A stretch of 47,359 nucleotides of DNA, taken from the IMG/VR virus record IMGVR_UViG_3300049794_000002, positions 1 through 47,359 of that record; one strand, 5' to 3'. Below the pieces are notes generated by a model, which ran no database searches, was not told the origin of the DNA, and saw only the letters and a program-made list of their open reading frames with translations. The translations under genes and the position numbers were made by a program. Shown here in pieces: positions 6,686-14,786 of this stretch. Position 1 is the first letter of the stretch. The number at the start of each line of letters is the position of its first letter. Source of the DNA: a virus.

Positions 6686-6730
6686 GGGGGGCCTGTGTAG
6701 AGGGGCGGACGTACGCCGCGCGGGCCCCCC
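6686..6730 (+). other. Nested RNA hairpin upstream of the 106-aa gene
   Basis: GGGGGGCC (6686-6693) pairs with GGCCCCCC (6723-6730). Inside, GGCG (6704-6707) pairs with CGCC (6714-6717). The interior also carries TAGAGGG, the loop motif of the 35-41 kb cassettes. No T-tract follows, so it is more likely a regulatory or processing structure than a terminator. Confidence 0.5.
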
Positions 6731-6736
6731 GCCAAC

Positions 6737-6753
6737 TGTTGGAGAGGGCAACA
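6737..6753 (+). promoter_or_regulatory. Ribosome-binding hairpin with GAGAGGG loop
   Basis: TGTTG (6737-6741) pairs with CAACA (6749-6753) around the seven-base loop GAGAGGG, which is the ribosome-binding sequence of the gene at 6753. The last paired base is the A of the ATG. It is the same design as the hairpins upstream of several genes at 35-41 kb. Confidence 0.6.
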
Positions 6754-7073
6754 TGAACTTCGAGATCGATCGTGAGTCCACTGGGGTTGCCATGGTGCTC
6801 ACCCCCTACGGACTGGGGTACTTGTTCGAGCGGTCACATGTGGATGAGGACGGAGACAACATTCCGGCTTCGGTCATCATGATGGCCCACCACAAGAAGT
6901 GCGGGCACTGCGACGCAGAACACGCACTGGGTATTCGGTTCCCCGGGATTGATGAATCGGCCGCACACATCGCGGCCATGGAAACCACTGCCAAGCATTA
7001 CTTCGGGGAGGTTGGGGTTCAGGCTGCGATCGACCGGGCCCGAGCTGAGATCCGCCACAAGAGGGGGTGGTAA
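6753..7073 (+). CDS. Hypothetical protein, 106 aa
   Basis: The sequence contains KKCGHCDAEH, a possible metal-binding knuckle (Cys-x2-Cys), and a C-terminal helix rich in Arg. The start ATG is partly paired in the upstream hairpin, so translation may be controlled there. No family is recognised. It precedes the two-helix membrane protein by three bases, which suggests an operon. Confidence 0.6.
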   Translation: MNFEIDRESTGVAMVLTPYGLGYLFERSHVDEDGDNIPASVIMMAHHKKCGHCDAEHALGIRFPGIDESAAHIAAMETTAKHYFGEVGVQAAIDRARAEIRHKRGW

Positions 7074-7076
7074 CTG

Positions 7077-7475
7077 ATGGGTGAACTCAGAACCATGACC
7101 CCGGACTACCAGAATGGGTACGCCGACGCTCTTAGCGAGCTGGCGTACCAACAGCAGATGGCAGACCTTCAGGGGAAACGGCTGAACATCAGGGAGCACA
7201 ACGTCACCTTCTGGGAGAAGCAATACCACCTCTCAGCCCGATTCATGATCGTCTATGGTGTGGTCTTTGCCATCAGTGCATGGTCCCTTACCCGATGGCC
7301 ACTGGTCGCGGTTTGGTCCGTGTGGGCCATGGGCGCTGTCTTCCTCGTTACCTCAGTGTGGCTGACGTGGCGGTCGTTCTGGTTCAACCGTTGGCACAGG
7401 GCAGCGTTGGAGGGCTGGACTGGAGAGCGTGAGCGGGTGGAAGCCTTTTGGGCAGAACGGGGGAAGGGGGGATGA
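7077..7475 (+). CDS. Two-helix membrane protein, 132 aa
   Basis: A soluble N-terminal segment (about 55 residues) is followed by two membrane helices: FMIVYGVVFAISAW and VWSVWAMGAVFLVTSVWLTW. A basic, Trp-rich tail follows. The topology resembles small holin-like or immunity-type membrane proteins, but there is no specific motif. It ends in an ATGA overlap with the next gene. Confidence 0.6.
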   Translation: MGELRTMTPDYQNGYADALSELAYQQQMADLQGKRLNIREHNVTFWEKQYHLSARFMIVYGVVFAISAWSLTRWPLVAVWSVWAMGAVFLVTSVWLTWRSFWFNRWHRAALEGWTGERERVEAFWAERGKGG

Positions 7476-7798
7476 CTCTTCGTTTGGTTCTTGGAAGCGA
7501 TAGCTTCGACATGACCAAGGCTTGCCCCTGCACCATCACGTCTGTCAAAACGGTAACCGAGGAGGAGAGCGAGGTTGCCGATGGACTTGCCTTCGATATC
7601 GTCTGCCCCTTCCACGGAACCCACACCTTTTTCATGACTGACGTGGCAAACGTGGTACGGCTCATCGTGGAGCTGTCTGTCTTCGGGTCTCTGTTGTGGG
7701 GTGAGGAGAAGTTCGAGGCGCTAGCGTTCGAGGCCACCGACAAGCTCATGGATACCCTTGGGCTGCCCCAGGCTGGTTCAAGTCAGGGTGGGTCCTAG
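7472..7798 (+). CDS. Hypothetical protein, 108 aa
   Basis: I chose ATG 7472 because it overlaps the upstream stop and follows GGGAAGGGGGG. The protein contains CPCTIT and DIVCPFHGTH, so it has three cysteines with one histidine in a possible metal site. A helical C-terminal half follows. The function is unknown. Confidence 0.6.
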   Translation: MTLRLVLGSDSFDMTKACPCTITSVKTVTEEESEVADGLAFDIVCPFHGTHTFFMTDVANVVRLIVELSVFGSLLWGEEKFEALAFEATDKLMDTLGLPQAGSSQGGS

Positions 7799-7827
7799 AG
7801 GCACCTTGCTCGTAAACCACCTTGTGT

Positions 7828-7858
7828 CGTACCCTGTACTTACCAAGTACAGGGTACG
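7828..7858. promoter_or_regulatory. Perfect 14-bp inverted repeat upstream of the integrase
   Basis: The arms 7828-7841 and 7845-7858 are perfectly complementary (CGTACCCTGTACTT and its reverse complement) around ACC. There is no T-tract. The 219-base gap to the integrase also holds a layered hairpin around TGACTTCgtcgGAAGTCA (about 7901-7918) and the palindrome GGTACGTACC at 7986-7995. These could be integrase arm sites, an operator or a terminator for the upstream operon. Confidence 0.5.
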
Positions 7859-8017
7859 GCTGTTTATGCAGGTCAGAGGCCCTTTGGGTTACCCTCCTTG
7901 ACTTCGTCGGAAGTCAGGGTAGACGACCCCAAAGTATGGTAAGATGGACATCTCGCTCCGTCTGGCCCGAGGTCCCAGCGTTGACGGTACGTACCTCGTC
8001 CAACACGAGGAGCGACC

Positions 8018-9316
8018 ATGTTTCAACCCGGACCTACCACCCTCGCTCAGGCCATCAAGGCGTTTTTTGAGTACCCAGACTATTTGGGGCTGGCCCCGAA
8101 CACGATCCGAAACAAGCGTCAGGCATTGGGTTTCTTGGTTGATGCCGCCCCCTTCCGGGGCGACACCCCGGTTGGGTTTTTGACCTACGAGAACTTCGCC
8201 AAGGCCATGCAGATCTCTGCTGAACCCGGGTCCGAGGAGGAGAACGCCCGTCGCAGGATGCTCAAGAGGGCCGCCAAGATGCCCAGGTCAGCTCAGACCC
8301 AAGGTCAGGACCGGACCACCCTCAGCCAGTTTGCCGACTTCCTGGTATTTCGTAAGTGGATTGATCCTACGTTCAACCCGTTGCCCCGGTTCGCCCGGTC
8401 TACCCGGGCGAACCGGGGCAACGATGAAATCAAGCCTGAGCCGGTGGTGATTCGTGAGCAGGACTATGACCGACTGTTGAATGCCGCCGAGAAGCGGCAC
8501 ATGCGTTGCAGGATGACTATCGCTATCGGGTTGTGGTCTGGTCGGCGTGTGTCTGAGGCCGTGCGTCTGAAGTGGGGAGACCTAGACTTAACTCCGGCAA
8601 GAGAGGTGGAGCCGGACGTCTGGGAGGGCCAAGAGATGACCATCCGGAATGTGAAGCGTGGCCGGTCGGCCACCATCCCCATACTTGACGAACTGATGCC
8701 CGAACTCCTGAAGTACAAAACCTGGTACGAATCCATGTACGGACCGATCCAACCTCAGTGGTTTCTCCTGCCAGCTCGGTACATGCCCAAGGAAGAGTGG
8801 CCGACAAGCTATTACTTCTTTGTGGATGCCGAGGGACAGCGCCAAGCCAAGCAGGTTGATAGCAAGTTCCTCAAGGGCAGGATCAAGGCTGAGCCCAGCT
8901 TGTGGCCCATGAAGCTAGAGCAGATGTGCCGCGAGGAAAGCCTGAACGATGATGTTGCCAACGCCCTTGCCGACGTTGGCTATGTCGACCCTTACCGACC
9001 GGGGATGCACCTACTCAGGCACGCTCTCGCGGAATGGCTTCACAGGATTGACCCGACTGGACGGTTGGCTCAGGTTCTTCTTGACCATGACTCACTGATC
9101 ACCACACTCAAGTCCTACTCGGTGTACGGGGAACAGTTGCAGCGGGCTAAGCAATTGATCAGGGACAGGCGGAAGGCTGGCCCAACCAGCCGGACGCCCG
9201 CCGTGACACCCCAGAAACCCCAGCAGCCCCAAGAGCCCCAGCAGTCACAGTCAGAACTCGGACAGTCCGAGGCATCCAACGTCGTCTACGGCGTGAAGTG
9301 GGGCCGGGCAAGTTAA
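8018..9316 (+). CDS. Tyrosine recombinase, phage integrase
   Basis: This 432-residue protein has the catalytic set of the tyrosine recombinase family: Arg177 in SGRRVSE, a basic residue around Lys213, His331 and Arg334 in HLLRH, His357 in LLDHDS, and Tyr367 in KSYSVYG. An N-terminal SAM-like core-binding domain precedes the catalytic domain. The C-terminal 60 residues are a Pro/Gln-rich extension not required by the fold. ATG 8018 has an ACGAGGAG ribosome-binding site. It should integrate the phage into the host chromosome. The attachment site was not located with confidence. Confidence 0.9.
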   Translation: MFQPGPTTLAQAIKAFFEYPDYLGLAPNTIRNKRQALGFLVDAAPFRGDTPVGFLTYENFAKAMQISAEPGSEEENARRRMLKRAAKMPRSAQTQGQDRTTLSQFADFLVFRKWIDPTFNPLPRFARSTRANRGNDEIKPEPVVIREQDYDRLLNAAEKRHMRCRMTIAIGLWSGRRVSEAVRLKWGDLDLTPAREVEPDVWEGQEMTIRNVKRGRSATIPILDELMPELLKYKTWYESMYGPIQPQWFLLPARYMPKEEWPTSYYFFVDAEGQRQAKQVDSKFLKGRIKAEPSLWPMKLEQMCREESLNDDVANALADVGYVDPYRPGMHLLRHALAEWLHRIDPTGRLAQVLLDHDSLITTLKSYSVYGEQLQRAKQLIRDRRKAGPTSRTPAVTPQKPQQPQEPQQSQSELGQSEASNVVYGVKWGRAS

Positions 9317-9330
9317 GAGTTTGGTTCGAG

Positions 9331-9357
9331 GGGCCTCCGGCTGATGGCCGGAGGCCC
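9331..9357. terminator. Hairpin terminator after the integrase
   Basis: GGGCCTCCGGC (9331-9341) pairs with GCCGGAGGCCC (9347-9357) around TGATG, 14 bases after the integrase stop. The tail is only weakly T-rich. A partial copy of the stem (GGCCTCCGGC) recurs at about 9378. This is the meeting point of the rightward operon and the leftward late operon. Confidence 0.6.
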
Positions 9358-9488
9358 TTGCTTGTGTTACCTTCGTGGCCTCCGGCCGCAGGTTGCGAGG
9401 CCCTGGACCCTCTCCAGTTGTTGCCTTGCTTACTCCTACGGTTGGGGCCCTGCTAGTGTCCTAGGCACTGGCAGGTGCTAGGGGAGAC
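9358..9488. other. Gap between integrase and late operon end, attP candidate region
   Basis: There is no gene here. TGCTAGTG pairs (one wobble) with CACTGGCA around TCCTAGG at about 9452-9474. Attachment sites commonly flank the integrase gene, so this gap and the one at 7799-8017 are the places to look for attP. I cannot recognise a tRNA 3' end. Confidence 0.3.
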
Positions 9489-10229
9489 TTAGAGGGCTTG
9501 TAGTGGAGGCAAGAGGGGCTGAAGCTTGAAACAAGGGTTAGTGGCTCCCCCCACTGGAACGAAGGAAGACCCCCCACCTGAGGGTGGGGGGTCTTCGTCG
9601 TCTTGGGCTGCTTGCATGTAGGAGGCTGTACGAGCGTCCACGATCCCACTGACCGGGAGGTCGTTGACACGCTGAAACCCTCGGACCTTTTGGGCTAGGC
9701 GAGGAGTGAACCGGCCGTTAGGGGGGATGCCAAAGAACTGCTGGACAGGCTTGACATGCTCACCGTACTCAAATTGGCCGAAGGGTCTACCAGGAAACCA
9801 AGGTGGGGCTTCGGGATCTGATCCTGGGTGGATGTCAAACTTGCTATATCGTCGCCAGTAGTCCCGGACGTTGGCCTTGTGCTGTTGGCGTTGTCGCTCG
9901 GCATGCTCACCACCTGGTCTTACGTATCTGGCTGGCGGCACTTCGAGAGTCCACGGGAGAGGCCATTCTGAGGCCCCCAGGAGGCCCGTAGCGGGCAGAC
10001 CAACCAACCTTTGTATCTCGGCGACAGCTCGCTGGTAGTGGCCCGTGAAGCGTTCTCCTGGCTGGAACATGGGCCGCCTGATGCGGCCCTTGTAAGTCGA
10101 CCCCCACAACCTGATGTTGGCCGCGTCGCGCCAGTCAGACCCATCGTGGATCATGAGCGACCCGAACAGGTTGGGACCGTACGTGTGGCCCAGGGGCAGG
10201 GGAAACGGAGGGGCCGGATTGTTGATCAT
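9489..10229 (-). CDS. Peptidoglycan-binding-domain protein, probable wall-binding or lysis protein
   Basis: This is the last gene of the late operon (246 aa). The C-terminal half contains a PG_binding_1-type repeat: HVKPVQQFFGIPPNGRFTP followed by VRGFQRVNDLPVSGIVDA. A weaker copy lies near residues 60-85 (IQRLVGLPATG). No catalytic domain is visible, so it may anchor a lytic enzyme or the virion to the cell wall. Near the end, a run encoding EDPPPSGGGSS forms a very strong DNA hairpin (9565-9596). It starts at ATG 10229. Confidence 0.7.
   Translation of the reverse strand: MINNPAPPFPLPLGHTYGPNLFGSLMIHDGSDWRDAANIRLWGSTYKGRIRRPMFQPGERFTGHYQRAVAEIQRLVGLPATGLLGASEWPLPWTLEVPPARYVRPGGEHAERQRQQHKANVRDYWRRYSKFDIHPGSDPEAPPWFPGRPFGQFEYGEHVKPVQQFFGIPPNGRFTPRLAQKVRGFQRVNDLPVSGIVDARTASYMQAAQDDEDPPPSGGGSSFVPVGGATNPCFKLQPLLPPLQAL
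9565..9596. terminator. Perfect 14-bp hairpin inside the end of the peptidoglycan-binding gene
   Basis: GAAGACCCCCCACC (9565-9578) is fully complementary to 9583-9596 around TGAG. It lies within codons for a Pro/Gly/Ser linker. It could end leftward late transcription or rightward read-through from the integrase. No clear T-tract is present on either side. Confidence 0.4.
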
Positions 10230-10243
10230 GTTAGGGTGCCCTC

Positions 10244-10447
10244 ATGCGGTTCAAGTTGAGACCGAAGACGTTCAAACGCGCCCGGGTCGCGTTCTTGCTG
10301 TTGGCGCTGGTGGTGACCGGGTTTGAGGTCTGGATCTTGGTTTGGTTCTACAAGGCCGACGCCCCAGAGATCATGAAGGTCATAGCTTGGTTCTCCTTGG
10401 TCGGAGGGCTCGCCCTGTTCGCCGACATCGTGAGGCAAAAGCTCTGA
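10244..10447 (+). CDS. Two-helix membrane protein, 67 aa, opposite to the late operon
   Basis: The protein has a basic start (MRFKLRPKTFKRARV) and two helices: AFLLLALVVTGFEVWILVWF and VIAWFSLVGGLALFADIV. It is transcribed opposite to its late neighbours. A TAGGGT hexamer lies just upstream (CATGTTAGGGTG), and a near copy (CATGGTAGGGTG) precedes the next + gene. This suggests its own small promoter. A holin-like or prophage-expressed membrane protein is possible. Confidence 0.55.
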   Translation: MRFKLRPKTFKRARVAFLLLALVVTGFEVWILVWFYKADAPEIMKVIAWFSLVGGLALFADIVRQKL

Positions 10448-10512
10448 CCTTTTTCCGGGAGTTGCATGGTAGGGTGTTTGCACGTACCGTCAGCACGGTT
10501 GGGGGTGAAGAC

Positions 10513-10614
10513 ATGGATCGAGGGAACTCCAGCGGGAACAGCGCCTACATCCGTAAGCCCCGCTTGCTCTCCGAGGTGACCATCAGCCTCAAGCAGCACC
10601 AGATCAAGAACTAG
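10513..10614 (+). CDS. 33-aa basic peptide
   Basis: The sequence begins MDRGNSSGNSAYIRKPRLLS and ends SLKQHQIKN. It has a GGGGGTGAAG ribosome-binding site and is followed by a hairpin at about 10611-10642. The nearby CATGGTAGGGTG matches the motif upstream of the 67-aa membrane gene. The two may form a small rightward unit embedded in the late region. Confidence 0.45.
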   Translation: MDRGNSSGNSAYIRKPRLLSEVTISLKQHQIKN

Positions 10615-10711
10615 GGGCCGGTTGCTCCCGGGCCCCCTAGGACCCCCCCCAGGGTCCACAAGAACGATGGTCGAGTAAGCCGCGTGGACGAGGACGAGGG
10701 GTCAGCAAGAC

Positions 10712-10750
10712 CTGAAGGCCCGGTTGCCGGGGAGGGCACCGGGCCTTCAG
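10712..10750. terminator. 12-bp hairpin at the 3' end of the tail nozzle gene
   Basis: CTGAAGGCCCGG (10712-10723) pairs with its complement at 10739-10750 around a 15-base loop. It begins six bases after the stop of the leftward nozzle gene. Together with the palindrome at about 10611-10642 it insulates the small rightward unit from the late genes. No T-tract is visible. Confidence 0.5.
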
Positions 10751-10755
10751 CCTGT

Positions 10756-12684
10756 CTAGACGGTTCTGAGGGTCACGATCACGATGCCGCCCCAGCCATC
10801 AAACCTCGGTGGGGGAACGTCCTGCCTGAACGAAACCCGGTCGATCACACAGCGGGCGTTGGTACCAGACGAGAAGTCCTGCAAGATCACCACGTCACCG
10901 GCCGCGTCCAACTCTTCAAGAGCTGCTAGCCGATCTTGAGCTGACCCAAGCACCGTGAGCGAGTTACCCACTCCATCCTCTTCCGTGTCGAAACACAGCA
11001 GGGGCAGTTGGATGATTCGTTGACGGGGCATGCCCGGGAGGGCCTTGAGCTGGTAGCCGTAGATCTGGGCGCCGATGCCTTGGGTGATCGGGTTGCGGCT
11101 AAGAAGAAACTTCATGCTCAAGTAGTCCTGGGGCCCAGTTGGTGAGTCGATCAGAGAGTCATTCAACCCAGGGCTTAGGCCCTGGGCAAACAGGTGAGTC
11201 CCACTGGCCGAGTCGTTCTGGTCAAGCACCACATACGCCAAAGGCCCCGACAGAACTGGGCCACGCATACGGATGAACTTGTAAAGCTTGGGCTCCAAGG
11301 TGTTGTACCGGACCCGGCTTGTCTGCAAGTACCCTTGCGTGAACAGCTTCGTTGTGTCCGTGACGTACGTGTCAGTTGAGGTGCTGAAAACCAAAGAGTC
11401 GCCCAACCCGAGATGGGCCACCATTAGACAGTCGGTGGCGTCCGTAGCAAAGACGAGATCAGTAGCGTACGCAAACCTGAGGGTATCAACGCTGACCGAG
11501 AGATCAATGCGATAAAGTCCCGAGTCTCCATCATTTCCACGGCTGACCGTGCACCACAGAAACCTGTCCCTAGCGGACCAGGCCCACACAGGGCCATCGG
11601 TACTGAATAGGATAGGACCATAGTCGAGATCACCATTGGTAGCGACGGTTGCAACACGTACTCCCTTGTCGGTTCCGATGCCGACGAACCCACCCATGTA
11701 ACCCATGGCCGAGTAGGCGACCTCACCAGACGGGAACTGGGCAGCAACCGCAGCACCAGTCAAAGTTGGTAGAGCCCCGCTGGTGTCCAACACAAGCTTG
11801 ATGATCGAACCCCGCACACCGTTGTTGCCAATGGCGTAAATGGCTGGGCTCGACTCAGTGAAACCGGTGTAGGTCCAGTTCGGGTCGTCGTTGGTAAAGG
11901 TAGCTGCCGGCAGTGCGGCCGGAGGCCCGGCCGGGTGGCCAGACAACTGGAAGATTTTGTGATCGACACCAGCCATGAGACGGTTCTTGACATACGTAAT
12001 ATGCACAGTCCTTGTGGCGGCAACAACATACTGTTTCGTCCAAGTCCAGGCCCCACCACTCGTTGCCGGGATCTGGGCAGACCACACACCATCCTTAGCG
12101 ATGATGTAAATGTTGAACCCGTCAGTCGTGCAGGATTGGATCGTAATGCTAGGCGCCGTACCCGGAGTAGTCACCCCAGACGCGGTGACTACAAAGAAGG
12201 TTGTTCCATTGACGGCAAAGCACGCATCCGTCTTGTCGCCATACGCGAACTCTGTCCCGTCCACCAAAGCCGGTAGAGGGCTGACTCTTGCCTTCTTTGT
12301 GTCGGGCAAAAGCGAGACTATTCCCTGAGTCCATATATCAACACCACGTGATTTCAGAAATCGGATCTGATTGAAGTCGTTCTTGGAGGTGAAGGTATTC
12401 AGAGCTTGCGGGTCACCATAAAGCTGACCCGCACCACCATGGAACGACTGTTGAGACCGAATCCACCAACCAGCCAAGGTTTGCTCACCAGGGTTGTTCT
12501 GGTTATCAAACTGATTCTTGGAGACAGGATTGGTCTCTCTGACAATAGGATTGTTCTTGGAGGCTGCCGAAAGGAACGGCAGCCCCCCAATAGCGTACGT
12601 GTACTCAAACCCAGTTGGGGTGAACAGGTTACCAGAGCCAAGGGCGCGGCTCAGGCTACCGGGAAGTTTGTTGGGCAGCTTCAT
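10756..12684 (-). CDS. Putative tail nozzle / tail tubular B-like protein
   Basis: The 642-residue protein has repeated short beta-strands with aromatic and Gly turns across its length (for example DGFNIYIIAKDGVWSAQ, PAIYAIGNNGVRGSIIKL, YSAMGYMGGFVGIGTDKGV). This fits a beta-propeller of the kind in podovirus tail nozzles. It lies downstream of the adaptor and fibre genes, where a nozzle gene is expected. No tape measure or tail tube is present in the operon, which supports a short tail. The assignment rests on architecture and position, not on a diagnostic motif. Confidence 0.55.
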   Translation of the reverse strand: MKLPNKLPGSLSRALGSGNLFTPTGFEYTYAIGGLPFLSAASKNNPIVRETNPVSKNQFDNQNNPGEQTLAGWWIRSQQSFHGGAGQLYGDPQALNTFTSKNDFNQIRFLKSRGVDIWTQGIVSLLPDTKKARVSPLPALVDGTEFAYGDKTDACFAVNGTTFFVVTASGVTTPGTAPSITIQSCTTDGFNIYIIAKDGVWSAQIPATSGGAWTWTKQYVVAATRTVHITYVKNRLMAGVDHKIFQLSGHPAGPPAALPAATFTNDDPNWTYTGFTESSPAIYAIGNNGVRGSIIKLVLDTSGALPTLTGAAVAAQFPSGEVAYSAMGYMGGFVGIGTDKGVRVATVATNGDLDYGPILFSTDGPVWAWSARDRFLWCTVSRGNDGDSGLYRIDLSVSVDTLRFAYATDLVFATDATDCLMVAHLGLGDSLVFSTSTDTYVTDTTKLFTQGYLQTSRVRYNTLEPKLYKFIRMRGPVLSGPLAYVVLDQNDSASGTHLFAQGLSPGLNDSLIDSPTGPQDYLSMKFLLSRNPITQGIGAQIYGYQLKALPGMPRQRIIQLPLLCFDTEEDGVGNSLTVLGSAQDRLAALEELDAAGDVVILQDFSSGTNARCVIDRVSFRQDVPPPRFDGWGGIVIVTLRTV

Positions 12685-12696
12685 CGGTCACACCCC

Positions 12697-13884
12697 TCAG
12701 GCCATCTTGACGACAGACCCGCTATGGGGCTTGAAGCTGTTACCAACCGCAGCCACACTCCACTTTGCCGTTATCACCACGTCCTGGTTCACGGTTGAAT
12801 CCCTAGTTACCGCCGAAGTCGTAGAGTCTGTAGAGACAATCGAGTTACCCGACCCGGCTGCGGTGGCAATCTGATTGGCACTCTTGATGAACCCATGCCA
12901 GGTTGCCCCGGCCCCGGTTGTCACACAACGCAGATCCGCGTCAACATCGAACGGACGGTCAGTGTTGGCAACACCAGTGAAGCCCAGCGAGGCCAGCAAG
13001 ACACCAGCCACCCCACCTAGCCGCAAGGTCAACGTCAGGATTGGTGTACCGGTAATGTCGCAGGCACCCGAGATATTGAGTCTCCACATGTTCTGGGCCG
13101 CAGCATCATTAGCTGGAATGGTCCAAGCTATGACGGCAGTTTCGGTGGTGGTATTGGTGACGTTGCCTGATAATGTCGTGGTGAGAGCGTTGACTGTGGG
13201 CTTGCCGGCCAGCAGCCGGCCATCAGCCTTAAAGTCCCCACTGGTTCGCAGTACCCCGCCACTGTCCCGGAACTGGAATGTGTCAAGCGCACCAGCGCCA
13301 CCAGGTCCCCACGACTGCTTGCCATCTGCGGTAACCCGAAGACGGGGAACGGTGTCCCCTGTGATCTGGGTATCAATGGCTGGGTCAGTGACAAGGGTCC
13401 GGTTAACCACAATGGCGCCGAAGTTGCCGGTCAACTTGCTGGCAGCCAAGGCAATAATCGAAGCGTCAGCAATGTTGGACAAGCTGTTGGAAGCGCCACT
13501 GATTGTCTTAGTGGTGAGGGTCTGGGCTGTGGTGGTGCCGACTACGGCAGCGCCGACGCCGGTACCGTGGATGTTGGTGGTTGCCGCAATGTGGTTCTGG
13601 GGTTCCTGCACATCCCTAGCCACCACACCATGGACAACCGGGCCACCAGCCGAATGGGCCTGGGCGGATGTGCCGTCCTGCCCTCGGGTGACAGTCAGGT
13701 TAAGGGCAACCACGTTGGTTACTGTCACAACCTCAACGGTGGCGAGCTGGTAATCCAGGATCAGGCTGAACGGGAAGGAAACTGGGAGACCAGTTGTGTC
13801 AGCAATGGCGATGGTGGTATCGCCTGGGGCGATGGGTGCCGAGATGGTGGTCTGGACACTGGTGTTCGAGTAATTCCAGGCCAT
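12697..13884 (-). CDS. Tail fibre / receptor-binding protein
   Basis: The N-terminal part (about 110 residues) reads like a virion-attachment beta domain. A low-complexity Thr/Ser/Ala-rich segment TTKTISGASNSLSNIADASI, typical of phage fibre shafts, follows. The C-terminal 170 residues form a beta-sandwich-like region (TLSGNVTNTTTETAVIAW, ILTLTLRLGGVAGVLL). It starts at ATG 13884 after CACGAGGT. It probably binds the host surface, so the C-terminal part should vary among relatives. Confidence 0.7.
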   Translation of the reverse strand: MAWNYSNTSVQTTISAPIAPGDTTIAIADTTGLPVSFPFSLILDYQLATVEVVTVTNVVALNLTVTRGQDGTSAQAHSAGGPVVHGVVARDVQEPQNHIAATTNIHGTGVGAAVVGTTTAQTLTTKTISGASNSLSNIADASIIALAASKLTGNFGAIVVNRTLVTDPAIDTQITGDTVPRLRVTADGKQSWGPGGAGALDTFQFRDSGGVLRTSGDFKADGRLLAGKPTVNALTTTLSGNVTNTTTETAVIAWTIPANDAAAQNMWRLNISGACDITGTPILTLTLRLGGVAGVLLASLGFTGVANTDRPFDVDADLRCVTTGAGATWHGFIKSANQIATAAGSGNSIVSTDSTTSAVTRDSTVNQDVVITAKWSVAAVGNSFKPHSGSVVKMA

Positions 13885-13886
13885 AT

Positions 13887-14783
13887 TTACCTCGTGTAAT
13901 GGATCTGAAGCGGGTGACGGAGCAACTGCTGTTGACGTTCCTCCTCAAGCCGCTTCTGGAAAAGCTGATACAGATACTTACTGACGGCAGACGCAGCCCC
14001 GGCCGGTACGTTGTCCGCCCTGCCAGTTGACACCACAGATTCAGTGAGCACCCTGGACGGTTCCGTGTAGGCCATCAGGCGGGCAGCAGAACCAAGGACA
14101 ATCACGTCCCGAACCTGAAGGTCATACCCGAACGTTGCCAAGTCGTCAGTCAGACCAAATGAGTCAGGTGGGTTCTTGATGTACTCAACCCTGGCCCGGT
14201 TGTTGCCGGGCCAAACCCTACTGATCATCTCCAGCTCGACAGGACCACCAGCCCGCTTGTTCTGTTTCCACCGGGCCACCTCGTCCCACATGCCAGTCGG
14301 ACCGGGGAGGAGCCACTGGACTTGCATAACGTGGTAGCAGTCTGCCGGCAGGTCGTAGTGGGTCAGCACGGGGCTTACCGTTAGGAACGTCTCACCGAAA
14401 GCAAATACGGCCGGGAACATCTCGCGGAGAACACCCCAGATGACGTTACGAACACGCTGCCTGGGAAACACGGGATTGTCGGTCACACGCACATTGGTCG
14501 AATGGGCCAGGGCATCAGTTTGGGACTGTGCCCGGCCCCACGGTTCAACGGTCACCAGGCCACTGGTCTTGTCGACCATGCTGACGTACATCAGTTCTTC
14601 TTCAACCTCAATCAGACCCGTGGAGACCTTCTTGGAGTCAGCGACGGAGAATGTCAGGTCAACGTTGGTCATTGGGGCGGTTAGGTGGGTCCGGGCCTCC
14701 TGGCCACGGACGTACCCATGCACCACGTCCAGCACTTCGTCAATCAGTGACGGAATCGTCATTGGGCCTTCGGCGACCGTCAT
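13887..14783 (-). CDS. Head-to-tail adaptor / tail tubular A-like protein
   Basis: The 298-residue protein begins MTVAEGPMTIPSLIDEVLDVVH, has a mixed alpha/beta middle (LIEVEEELMYVSMVD) and ends in a long helical, basic C-terminus (KRLEEERQQQLLRHPL). Its position between capsid-proximal and tail genes, its size and its helical ends are typical of podovirus and siphovirus head-tail connectors. It starts at ATG 14783, with GAGGA upstream at the end of the preceding gene. Confidence 0.55.
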   Translation of the reverse strand: MTVAEGPMTIPSLIDEVLDVVHGYVRGQEARTHLTAPMTNVDLTFSVADSKKVSTGLIEVEEELMYVSMVDKTSGLVTVEPWGRAQSQTDALAHSTNVRVTDNPVFPRQRVRNVIWGVLREMFPAVFAFGETFLTVSPVLTHYDLPADCYHVMQVQWLLPGPTGMWDEVARWKQNKRAGGPVELEMISRVWPGNNRARVEYIKNPPDSFGLTDDLATFGYDLQVRDVIVLGSAARLMAYTEPSRVLTESVVSTGRADNVPAGAASAVSKYLYQLFQKRLEEERQQQLLRHPLQIHYTR

Positions 14784-14786
14784 GGG

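Noticed and set aside
5821-6735. - strand frame of 304 codons
   Set aside because: It runs against the rightward operon, opposite the 180-aa gene, and has no recognisable domain.
12875-13753. + strand frame of 292 codons
   Set aside because: Antisense to the tail fibre gene, whose repetitive codons keep the opposite frame open.
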